Of a stretch of DNA of 64,000 nucleotides, positions 54,252-64,000 are shown piece after piece. The position numbers and the translations under genes are program-made. This DNA is from Albophoma yamanashiensis (Eukaryota; Ascomycota; Sordariomycetes; Hypocreales; Ophiocordycipitaceae). The stretch lies in assembly GCA_001600555.1 (NCBI GenBank), contig BCKH01000002.1, forward strand, positions 3,761,964 to 3,825,963. Reading direction: 5' to 3'. The notes beneath the pieces are model-generated. The model worked only from the letters and a program-made list of their open reading frames with translations, was not told the DNA's origin and did not search any database. Position 1 is the stretch's first letter. Each line of letters opens with the position of its first letter.

Positions 54252-57200
54252 GTTGGAAGACCAGCGGCGGCAGCAGCGGCTAACGAGGGCACGCGTGCTT
54301 GAAATAGAGGATAGAGGTGTGTGTACAGGACAGAAGGCGGCGCAATCACGCAAGGCACGCAGAGGCGACGAGTCACCACATGTCGAGAACGCCTCCCGTT
54401 GACTTCCTTGCCGCCGCTGGACGTTTTGGGGGATTTAACTTTGCCTAGACTGGCGTCGGTTCTCTGTCTGGTTGGGCTTCGCAGCCTCGCCGCGCGCTAT
54501 CCAAGGCGGTGGCTGCTTAATGGCATGGGTTCCTTGCTAGGCCATCCTTGAGCGTTTGGAGGGCCTCCAAGTTGATAGACTGCCAGTCGGCATCGAGTGC
54601 CCTTGTGGAATCCTGGGAATCCTGGGAAGTTTGGTCAATGCGCTGCCCACCCAACCGTCCCCCGGATCCACGCCCACCGCCGTGGACCAGAAGTTGCCGT
54701 CTGTGCACCGCAAGGGAAGCGCCATTCGAGCGCCGATGACGCTGGCATCGGCTCGACTAAGCCAGCCGCAAGATGCTGGCTGCGCGGCAAGCGGGTCTTT
54801 CGTCCATGCCCGTTGGGGGTTCGGCCGAAGAACGGCGCCCAGGTTTGGTCGTGATCAAGTTGCCCGTACGTAACGAGCGGCCCGAGCAGAGGCAGTGAGG
54901 GAGGTTGTATCATTGCCAAGGGGTTAGCTCGCTGCAACGGGCAGCGTTTGGGAGCCGGGTCGCGCCGTTACAAGTGTTTGATCAACATGGCCTCGCTCCC
55001 CTGCAATGAAGCTCCCGTCGAGCGTGCTCGCCAAGTTGCTACGTGCCGGTCGATCCCACGTAATGGCTGCCCAGTCCCCGGCAAGACGTTATCGTCTACG
55101 GATACTCCGTACGACTGCAGGTAGTCGGGCAGTAGCCTGCCGCGGAACGTAGAGCGAGCCGTAACGTCGACGCCAAACCAATCATGCTCCAGGCACGCCC
55201 TCAATGGCACAGCCTGACCAGGCACAAGCGTGGACGGCGCAGGTGGCGTTCGACGTCGATCAGCCAGGTCTCCACCCGATGTGGGAGCAGTCGCGAAGCG
55301 CTCGCTGTCGCCGTCACCCTCGTCCTGCACGCTCTGACGTTCGTGGTGCTGACAGGCCCGGCCGCTTCTGCAATCTGCCATGGCCCGCGGCCCAGCATGC
55401 CCGGGCGCCAGGGCAGCTGTCAAAAGAAATAAAGAAATCCTTCCGCGTTGCTTTTAGGAAACTATCGACAAGTCCTGCCATGGGTCCCGGGCGTAGGCGA
55501 TTGATCAAGTGGAGAGGCGGCCATGGCGTTGGTCTTGGCCTTGGCGTTGCCACTAAGCCAGGATAAGCCAGGGTAAGCCAGGGTTCTTCCGCCAAACTGC
55601 GGCTGATACTTGTGAAAGTTGGTCCCGGGTGGAAGGTTATTGACTAGATGTTGAGCCGCACGGGGCGGAGGGCGCGCGGATCCGGAGCGACCCAAGCGTC
55701 GGGGCCTGCAGCGGTCCATCTGCGTCATGTTTCATGTCTTCGCTTTTGTTGCCGCAGCGGCACGTAGTTCCATGTCTCATCGCGCAAATCGCATCGACGC
55801 TCTTCCCCACGGCGGGTGCTGTCGTCTGATCAGCTGCTCATGCAACCCAAAATGATGAGCGTGAGCTGCAATGTGGGACGCCCCACCAATGAAACGGCCA
55901 AAAGAACCGTTTCTTCGTGTTGATTCACCACCCAGTTCCAGTCTATTTCTGCCCCTACAACTTATTAATAGCAACTTCATCTCGGCAGCAATGACGGATC
56001 GACTTGCAAATGTTGTTAGTATGCGGATACTCCGTACTACGAGTACACAATGCCTTCAGAGCGTGTCGTTGAGGGGTGCAACCCGTAATGCGCACCCTAG
56101 GGTTGCCTGGCTGACCATTGCATCCAGGCATGCCATCTGCGCACACTGGGCTTCATGCTGCTTGCTTTCAAGTCTCAAATGTAATCTCATAACATGTAGT
56201 CTTGATTGATCGACGGATGGCTTTTGGACTCGAAGTAAGCCACATGTCGAGGGCAGCAAACTGCAGGTACTTTCCAACCGTAAACATTGAATCGCGTAGT
56301 TGGCATGTAATATGCTGTTTCGCGTTGGGTGTTAATTGCTTCAACAATGCTGCACCTTGGGCTTGAGCTGTCATTGGAGCGCTCGGCTGCTGGAACAAAT
56401 CGGGGTGCCACAAGAGGGCGGCGGGCGTCATCACATGCAGTTACACAAGGCTGTCACAGCGACAACATGAACACTTCCATTCCCTGGCTCACATCTGCTG
56501 TCGAGCAAAGTGTCTCATCTGCAAAAACCCTTGCTGTCCTTGCCGAAACCCAATCCAATCAGTGTGAAGCATTGTTAAACGCTAGCACCTCGACGCATTG
56601 CTCCGTGGCTTTGCTTTGCTGATGGTTTTCAACGTGGTGAACGCTAGTGTCATGCTGTCCTGCAGGCGCATTGACCTGCGTGCCGCGCGGGACTTTCGCA
56701 CGTCATCCCCTGTCGGGCGTTGAGAGGCCTCGGGTGTCAGCTGCGCGTGTTCCGTACGAGAGGCGCATGGATCAACGACCAAGTCCGTGTACTTCCAGAA
56801 AAGAAATTCACAACTTGCTGTCGCATCGTTTCTTTACCATCTCAAAAGCAACCATGGCTTTCAGCCCTTGTTCATAACAGTGACAACTATGCTCTCTCTC
56901 GATTATGATGTACTGAACTTGACAAAGCATATGGCCAGCGAAACATCTGGCAATGGGAGATACTGCTTCCAATTGAAGGATTTAGCCCCAGTGCCGGACT
57001 ATCGGAGGATTTGCGCTTCCGCCATTTTGGATTATAGCCATTTAGGCTCCTCAAAACCCTGCGTGCGTCCTCTTAGAAGCTCTGCTGCTACATTTGCTTG
57101 CTTGACTTGTTGGAGTCAACAAGGGGTTTCTCTTCATGTCCAAACTCTGGGACGAATCTCTCTCTGTTCAATACACGGCAAACTTCCCAGATTTGCTCGT

Positions 57201-57338
57201 GCAAGGTGCACTAAGACACTACACTGGTTGACGGGTAATTCAACTGCGCAACAAGTCGCAAAGTAACCCGAACAAATTCCCAGCTTTTTACGTAGTACGC
57301 GGTCGTGTCAAGTACTAGTGACTGCCAATTCGACCACT
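54252..57338. other. long intergenic region
   Basis: 3.1 kb with no supported gene. It holds a three-copy 10-bp repeat (55554-55583, taagccaggg) and two copies of the 14-mer cggatactccgtac (55099 and 56024). A 159-residue plus-strand ORF (56787-57266) lacks motifs and a good start. Confidence 0.5.
55554..55583. repeat. three-copy 10-bp tandem repeat
   Basis: taagccagga followed by two copies of taagccaggg. Confidence 0.9.
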
Positions 57339-57863
57339 CTACAAGTCAATGGACATCATAATCTCTCCATCTTCATCCGGTGGCGCAATTTGTCTGAATC
57401 CAAGCTTCTCATAAAACTTGAAAGGAGAATCCTCTGGCTTCACATTCTTCAACACATTTTTGCTCTGCTTCCCCTCTGGCGGCGTTGACATGACGCCCAA
57501 CGTTTTTGCCTGAGGATTGTGCTGTCGTATATGGGTAATCGCAAATTCCACGCCGCGTCGACCGTATCCCAGACCCTGATATTGGCCTTCAATCATGAAT
57601 CGCCAAATGTAGTACGCCTCATCAGGATCCCATATTGCCATCATGAGCATGCCGACAAGCGTCTCGTCGGCGTAGATGGCTCGCACCCATGCGTCTTCGG
57701 AGTAATGGGCTTCGCAGAGAGACCAAACGTTGGGGGCGAGGTTTCCTATCTGGCCGTCTTTGGGACTCAGATTTGCTACCGCACGCCAGTTTTCTTCGGT
57801 GACTTCGTGGAATGTGAGTATTGAGTTTCTGGTTGGAGCAGCCTTGCTGGGGTTGTTGTCCAT
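57339..57863 (-). CDS. GNAT-family N-acetyltransferase (spermidine/spermine-type fold)
   Basis: Single exon, 174 aa from the ATG at 57863 (MDNNPSKAAPTRN). GNAT order is clear: an N-terminal TFHEVTEENWRAVANL, then ALGMLMMAIW-like strand (TLVGMLMMAIWDPDEAYYIW), the acetyl-CoA loop QGLGYGRRGVEFAITHI, and the terminal SPFKFYEKLGFRQI. It resembles the BltD/spermidine acetyltransferase group, though the true substrate is unknown. Upstream open frame starts from a non-AUG codon. No signal peptide. Confidence 0.9.
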   Translation of the reverse strand: MDNNPSKAAPTRNSILTFHEVTEENWRAVANLSPKDGQIGNLAPNVWSLCEAHYSEDAWVRAIYADETLVGMLMMAIWDPDEAYYIWRFMIEGQYQGLGYGRRGVEFAITHIRQHNPQAKTLGVMSTPPEGKQSKNVLKNVKPEDSPFKFYEKLGFRQIAPPDEDGEIMMSIDL

Positions 57864-59700
57864 GGCATTCGGGAGACATAAACCCCAAGCACCAGACGGT
57901 TGCCCCAAAAGTCTGAATTAAAATTTGGGTAGTGCGCAATGCGTGTGTTCCGCTTTGGGAGTTGACTCTTTGGGCGGACCGTGACGAAGGATGAAGCAGC
58001 TGTAAAACGTGCCAGGGCGGCGATGCTCCTCGACAACAAGAGCATCGTACTTCTTTAATGGCAGTTTTCAAGTATTCCTGCATTGTCATTTAATGGCTCA
58101 TTGCAGCATTTGACTCATCATGACCAGTGAGTCAAATACCATGCAGTCTCGGCTGCAACCTTTTCGAGTTTAGTGTCCAGATTGTGCATTGGTTACATGT
58201 ACATCTACATGTATGAGTACTCGAAACAGTGCTGTTATTCGCTACGTGTAGATGTAGACGGGATGGAGGGGAGGTGGGAGAAAGGCACCCGTGGATCCCA
58301 CTCGTATTGTGGTCGGCGGCCAGACTCTCCTTCTTGGGCATTGCTCAGACGCTGCTGATGTTAGAGTAGCGACGGCCTTCATATAGGAACCGTACCGAGG
58401 AAGGAAGTTCATGTTGGATGGCAAGGCTCGTGATGAAATTGAGCTGATAATCAGAAATACCTCATGAAAAGCAGTCGTCATATGTCGAGACCAGCTTCAG
58501 AAGTGTTTATTTTGGCCGCCAAAGAGCCCATGCATGCTAGATGCCTTATTCTTGGAGATAACGCGTTAAAGGCGCGATTAAGTACGTAATATTCGTCTAC
58601 TAGAGGCATATCGATCTTTTATCGCCTGCTGATAAGATACGCGGCCGCCCTGGACGCGGAAGAACTTCGTGCATCCCCATAAAGATTTCGAAGATTATAA
58701 GGGAGTACTTTGCATCACTCTACATGCCTTTGAAACCTTGGGCTAACAGGTTGCAGAAAGTTGTATCTCCCGACGTCAGGGGACAGGAGAACAGGAGGAC
58801 AGTGGTTTATATTTTCAAATGCGAGAGAGACTTCGCAAGTAGGGACGAAACTATAGCAATTGCCGGTCAGATGTACGTGGTAGAGAAACCTCCACCCCAC
58901 TCTGCATCTGGCAATCGTGATGCCCATTCACTCACCCTTGGCGGTGACGGCAGCGCCAGACCAGTGCCCAAAATCAGAAAAACCACGACAGTTGGGTAGG
59001 CTGGAACGGGAAAACCAGTCCTCAGGACCTCAGGTCGCTCGTATCCATCGCTACCCATACGGACGTGAGTCAGAATCAATCAATCACACAAGGGGGGAAA
59101 GGAAGAGTACGTACGAAGGTAGTGGAAACGGTTAATTTACTGTAATATTCAGCTACTGCATTCAGTTTACGGTACTTGGAATGGAGAGCATTCCAAGACA
59201 TATTTGTCGGGGAACTTAACGTCGATACTGTGGGGTTTGCGTTCGAGAGGTGTGGGCGAAAGAGGTTAAAGTTCAGATGCAAACGGGCAATGACGCGCTA
59301 CAAGCACCCCATATAATACCCAAATGGTGTTGTGAAGAGCACCGACGCACCAAGACGCTGGGTACGTACAGATCAGATGAAAGTACAGTATCGCGCCACG
59401 CTGAAATAACCCTTCGGGGGAAAGCTGCAGGATTTATATCTTCCGTGCAACAGCTGGGAGCTAATCCAATCCAAACTTTCCATTTGACTTTCTCTAGTAG
59501 AACTCGCCGGTTTCGCTACAGGTAACCGTTGGTCGCGCGTTAAGAGAAAAGGTCGTAGATTGTGTTCTGCTGTTATACTAGGATCGAGATTTCGATTTAT
59601 ATTCAATGCCTCTCGAGCACAAAGTGATGCCCTTCTCTACATCTTTCAACTGTTTCAGGAGACACCCCTTCACTCTTGAGATCCTATTAGTGGATTCGCA
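57864..59700. other. divergent intergenic region
   Basis: 1.8 kb between the GNAT and laccase genes, carrying both promoters. It includes an imperfect palindromic tacatgtacat / tacatgta run near 58194-58214. No gene supported. Confidence 0.5.
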
Positions 59701-61959
59701 ATGACTTTAGTCGAACGCCTCTGGTCGGTGGTGACGTCCTTCGCCAGCATCGTGTCCTTGTCTTTAATATCCGGCTGGAGCAAAGACCAAACACCCCTCC
59801 AATCACCGCTGCCCCTCAGCCCTAACAACCATGTGGTAGATTATCCGAAATTTAGACCACCGAGTCTCCCAGGCGATACAAATTTCCGATGCGAGTATCC
59901 GCTCATGAAGGGATGGGAGGACTGCTCCCACGGACTAGACCGTAAGTGCTGGATCAGACGCACGTCAGATGGAAAGCAGTTCGACATCAACACCGACTAC
60001 GAGAATGCCTGGCCCATCGGAATCGAGCGCTACTACGAAATCGACTTGGCCGATAGCTGGTACGCAGCAGATGGGTTGAATTTTACGCAAGCCAAGTTGT
60101 TCAACAATAGGTATCCGGGGCCTTGGATTCAGGCTTGCTGGGGGGATCGGTGAGTGGTCGCTCGGGAGTGAGGATCGGAAACAGCGCTAACTGACTACAC
60201 AGGGTGATCGTGAACGTTACCAATAATTTAAAACACAATGGCACCTCGGTACACTGGCATGTATGTGGTAATGGATTCCGAAACGTGGCTCAAACTTACG
60301 AGTGAAATTAGGGCATTCGTCAGCTGAACTCCACGCACATGGACGGTGTAAACGGCATCACGCAATGCCCCATTGCTCCCAAGGATTACTTCGTCTATAA
60401 CTTCACTATGCATCAGTACGGAAGCTCATGGTACCACAGCCACTACTCTGTGCAATATGCTGATGGTGCCGCGGGCCCAATGACCATCCATGGTCCTTCG
60501 TCTGCCGACTGGGACGAAGCCATCAACCCGCCCTTGATCCTGACCGACTGGTACCACAACTCCGCCTTTAAAGTGGTGTCAGGTGGCAACACCGGCGGCA
60601 AAGACATCTTGCTAAACGGGCGCGGAAACATTACCAAGTTTACCGGTGGCGCCACTAAGAATACGACCGCTATCAGATCCGCATTGAATATTACATTTGA
60701 AAGCCCCCGCCCCGGACAAGGATGCAAGAAGTATCTTCTTCGCGTGATCAACACATCATTCGACACTACGTTCGTCTTCAGCATCGACAACCATCTCCTC
60801 GAAGTGGCCAGTGCTGATTTCGTCCCGATTCAGCCCTACCGAAACACGTCCATCATAGTTGGCATCGGCCAACGTTATAATGTAGTCGTTGAAGCCAATC
60901 CACTCAACACATCCAGTCCACTCGCCAGTGATGGAAACTACTGGATCCGTACCGAGATCGCAAATTGCTTTAGAAACGGGCCTCCTGGACCTTGGGATTA
61001 TGACGAGGTTGCTATTCTGCGTTATAATGCATCCAGCACCAGCGATCCTTCGACCAAGAGATGGCCTAAAATTTCTCTGAACTGTTCGGACGAAACGTAC
61101 ACGAGCTTGAATCCAATCCTGCCGTGGATTGTCAAACCTCCCAGTAACGGGGTTCTGAATGCGGCGGCTCCGCGATTCGGTCAAGAGTTCGACATCTTTT
61201 TCAAAGGTCCCCGGGTCCCAAAGGACTATCCCATCGCAGGGTTTACGATGGATAGTAGTAGCGATAGAGCGGCGCCCATGCGTATCGATTACTCTAACCC
61301 AATCTTCCTGAACCTCAATCCCGAATCCCAGATACCCTGGCCCGAGCTTTGGCGCGTCCAGGCGGAGAATTACACCCACGGCGAATGGGTAAGTCGCATT
61401 GACTTCCTACCCCGCAACTAACTAACTCAACCTCATAGATCTACCTAGTCCTACATGGGTTGGAGATGGACACGTCGGGTGCTCATCCGGTAGGGCGTCT
61501 CCTAGCACAATACGAATGAAGGCATTGACCGCATCGCAGATCCACTTACACGGCCACGATTTTGCAATCCTTGAGCAAGCTGAGAACAAGACGTGGGACC
61601 CATACAACATGAGCCTTAAACTCATCAACCCTCCCCGCCGCGATGTCGTCCTGCTGCCTACTGACGGCTACGTGGTTATCGCGTTCAAAGCCGACAACCC
61701 CGGTCCATGGCTCTTGCACTGTCACATCGCCTTCCATATTTCTAGGGGTTTGGGCATGCAAATCATGGAGAATCAGCCAGGCGCCTTCGCCATCTGGCCA
61801 GATAATGACAGCGCGATCGTCGAGGCCAAGCGAGTCTGCAAGAATTGGGGACAGTGGTATTCAAACATGACTAATTGGGCGAATAAACCCGTGTCTGCGG
61901 GAGGCGAGTGTAAAGAAGAGAATCCCGACTGGTGTTTTCAGGATGATTCCGGTGTGTAA
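59701..61959 (+). CDS. multicopper oxidase (ascomycete laccase-like)
   Basis: Copper oxidase that takes electrons from phenols or related substrates and reduces oxygen. Exons 59701-60149, 60203-60260, 60312-61388, 61439-61489 and 61540-61959 give 684 aa. All four copper motifs are complete: HWHGIRQ (rebuilt across intron 2), WYHSHYS, IHLHGHDF (rebuilt across intron 4) and LHCHIAFHISRGL, with Leu at the axial T1 position. An N-terminal hydrophobic stretch (VVTSFASIVSLSLIS) may be a signal peptide or anchor. The region before the first cupredoxin domain, about 120 residues with RCEYPLMKGWEDC, is longer than in simple laccases. Many Asn-glycosylation sites. It could be a laccase or a pigment-pathway/ferroxidase relative. 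Confidence 0.92.
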
Positions 61960-63178
61960 AGGAGATAGGTTCTAGAGTAGTATGTCTTCATATTGTTGGA
62001 ACTTGCGGATACACGCCATAATAGCGGCGCTGTTTGATCCAAAGATCCCGAACAAACGCCAAAAAGCAAAAATAGAAACCATAGTTGCTCGTCGTCTCCT
62101 TCAGGCGAAATTTGTGACTTGGGGACATCTATGCCTCACTCACACTTTGAAAAAACAGACGTGGAAGAAAGCAAAAGGGTCCCTCACATTTGCTGGACAA
62201 AACAGGCATCGAGATACCTAGATAGTTCCTCGGGGTCGTTAAGAGGTCACGCTTCGGGTTCCTTGGCACGTACTTGTGTGCGTATACATGTAGTCATCAA
62301 TAGTTTCATGTTTGCGATGGAGGTTCAGCTCGACTTTCGCACCTTTGTAGCCCATCGTGAATCTTGCCGCTGAACTTCTACAATGTGACGACAGCTGTCC
62401 CATGATTCGCGTCAAACGAGCAGCTCGCGGAGTTCACTGCGGCTCGCTGGTGGGGCGGCGTTTTGTAAACGGCCATCTGTGCGTATTCGGATGATGCCGT
62501 TGGGGGCGGCACGTGGTGGACCGCTGGATTCGAGGCTCGCAAGTGAGACACAGCCGATCAGGGCCCCGGGGCCTCCGGACCAGCGCCAGGGGGGTGCTGA
62601 GCACTGCTTCCGGTCCATTTGGAGCTTCGGAGGCTCGGGGTTCAGTGCGCTCGGGGCTCCGTGTCTGGGGTGCTCCGCAAGCCGAATGGGCTGATTGGGG
62701 GCCCCAGGCTGGACCCCTATTCTCGAATATTCCACTGCTGCCGCTGCCTGACAAATGCTGCGGGCGACCCCTACAGCAGAGCTCCGGAACCGCAGCGCAG
62801 CGGATCAAGGCGCCACTTCCGCCCGACGTCAACGAACGGTGCGACCCCCGTTTGGAGTGGACTCTCGCACCCACCCCGCCCGTTGCTATCCCGTCGCGTG
62901 CTCGACACCCGCGGCGTCGCCCTCGCACTCCTCTCATCTCCTCGACGTCGCGAGCGCTTTTGTCGAAGTATCGGTAGTCATGGAGCGGTAGAGTCCGGAC
63001 TGCGCCCTTTGCTCCCTACGTGTCAGCGCACCTCCAGCGATCCGCGACTCGATCTCGACGCCTTCATCGGGCCAGCGAAGACGCCCGCGTATCGGGCTGC
63101 AACCCCCTTTTTGACGCCTGCCAACCTGCCAGAGTCCCTCTAGCGATATACCCGCACTGCCGTCGCCGTCTTGCCAGA
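61960..63178. other. intergenic
   Basis: 3' flank of the laccase and GC-rich promoter/5' UTR of the CHIP-like gene. Large ORFs on both strands of 62,412-63,143 are a by-product of GC-rich composition. Confidence 0.5.
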
Positions 63179-64000
63179 ATGCCGTTGTCAATCACGCTCA
63201 AGGAGGACGGGAACCGGCACTTCCAGGCCGGCGACTTCGTCGCAGCGGATGGACTCTACTCCAAAGCGTGAGCTCTACGAGTCCAAGATGGCCATCAAGG
63301 CGACCGCCGGCTAACTCGACCCGCGCTGCCCAGCATCCTCATCGACCCCACGAACCCGAACCTCTACACCAACCGCGCCATGGCCCGCCTCCGCCTCAGC
63401 CTCTGGGACTCGGTCGTTGCCGACTGCAACGCCGCCCTCGCCCTCAGCCCCGACAACATGAAGGCCCACTACTATCTGTCGATGGCCCGCCTTGCCATGC
63501 GGGACTACGACGCCGCCCTCGACAGCGCGCGGACCGCCCACGCGCTCGCCACCAAGAACAACGACAAGTCCCTCCCCGCCATCACGGCCGTGGTCCTGCG
63601 CTGCAAGAAGGAGCGGTGGGAGGACCTCGAGAAGAAGCGAAAGAGGGAGGGCCAGGAGCTGGAGAAGGAGCTGCTGGAGCTGCTGGGACGGAAGCGGGAC
63701 GAGATGCTCGCCGCGGAGACGGACGACATAGAACGGAATTCGATCCACGACGAGACCGTGTACAAGATGGTGCTGCTGCAGCAGATGTTCGAGCGGGCGC
63801 GGTCCCAGTCGGAACAGCGGCGGGAGGTGCCCGACTGGGCCATCGACGACATCTCCTTTGGCCTCATGGTCGACCCGGTGATGGTAAGTAAACCCGCACC
63901 TGCCTGCTACGCTCTACCAATCTCACGCTTTCGCTCGCAAAAGACCAAGACTGGGAAGTCGTACGAACGGGCTTCGATAATGGAGCACCTGCGCCGCAGC
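63179..64000 (+). CDS. CHIP/STUB1-like TPR + U-box ubiquitin ligase (cut by window end)
   Basis: Chaperone-linked E3 ligase. Exons 63179-63267, 63334-63883 and 63944 onward; the frame runs off the right edge. The start MPLSITLKEDGNRHFQAGDF opens the TPR domain (DPTNPNLYTNRAMARLRL, SPDNMKAHYYLSMARLAMRDY), which in CHIP binds the C-terminal EEVD of Hsp70/Hsp90. A Lys/Glu-rich helical linker (EKKRKREGQELEKELLELLG) follows, then the U-box begins at VPDWAIDDISFGLMVDPVM and continues TKTGKSYERASIMEHLRR, the E2-contact region. The first intron has a GTGAGC donor and a ctaac branch; phases fit. Confidence 0.92.

Noticed and set aside
56787..57266. 159-residue plus ORF between the ankyrin and GNAT genes
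   Set aside because: Starts inside A/T-rich sequence, no motif, no signal peptide. It may be part of an undetected gene, but nothing supports it now.
62412..63143. Large overlapping ORFs on both strands upstream of the CHIP-like gene
   Set aside because: High-GC sequence gives open frames in several phases at once; Arg/Pro/Gly-rich products with no motif.
1..64000. tRNA, rRNA and CRISPR features
   Set aside because: I looked for tRNA B-box-like GGTTCGAnTCC and rRNA core sequences by eye and found none convincing. No regularly spaced repeats of CRISPR type; the 51-bp array is coding.

Overview
The window is nuclear DNA of a filamentous ascomycete (Pezizomycotina, most likely Sordariomycetes and perhaps Hypocreales). 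Three things point there. The genes carry short introns of about 50-160 bp with GTAAGT-like donors, CTAAC-type branch sites and CAG/TAG acceptors. The gene families are typically fungal: CFEM, sedolisin, SAT4/rhodopsin-like membrane proteins, YVC1, ascomycete laccase and OCH1-like GT32. An AT-rich island holds a gene whose stop codons have the CpA-to-TpA form expected of repeat-induced point mutation (RIP). Exon structures were worked out by hand from splice signals, reading phase and remembered family motifs. No database search was run.

Layout: 0-6 kb holds a secreted M28 aminopeptidase, then NAF1 (snoRNP assembly) and ALG9 (N-glycan mannosyltransferase) sharing a divergent promoter. At 6-20 kb lie a small orphan, an HPP membrane protein, and four minus-strand genes: an inorganic pyrophosphatase homologue with no visible start codon, a 9-exon full-length ABCC transporter, a four-helix membrane protein and a seven-helix rhodopsin-like protein. 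At 22-32.3 kb lie the vacuolar cation channel YVC1, an amidase-signature enzyme, a sedolisin protease and a secreted calcineurin-like phosphoesterase.

From 33 to 48 kb the window is gene-poor and accessory. It holds a broken hAT transposase fragment fused to the 51-bp repeats of a CFEM-like secreted protein, a PGAP4-like glycosyltransferase, a GT32 enzyme, an AT-rich island (about 41.1-43.3 kb) with a RIP-type kinase-like pseudogene, a REI1-like zinc-finger paralogue and orphan ORFs. From 48 to 64 kb ordinary genes return: dihydroorotate dehydrogenase, a 1015-residue ankyrin protein, a GNAT acetyltransferase, a four-motif multicopper oxidase and the 5' part of a CHIP-type TPR/U-box ubiquitin ligase.

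No CRISPR array, rRNA or convincing tRNA was seen, and there is no clear secondary-metabolite cluster. Several genes serve secretion and nutrient scavenging (aminopeptidase, sedolisin, phosphoesterase, laccase) or glycosylation (ALG9, GT32, PGAP4-like), but nothing in their order shows that they act as one unit. No complete new system was found. The best leads are the start-less pyrophosphatase, the hAT/CFEM chimera, the kinase-like pseudogene in the AT island, the triplicated ankyrin block and two unexplained intergenic motifs.
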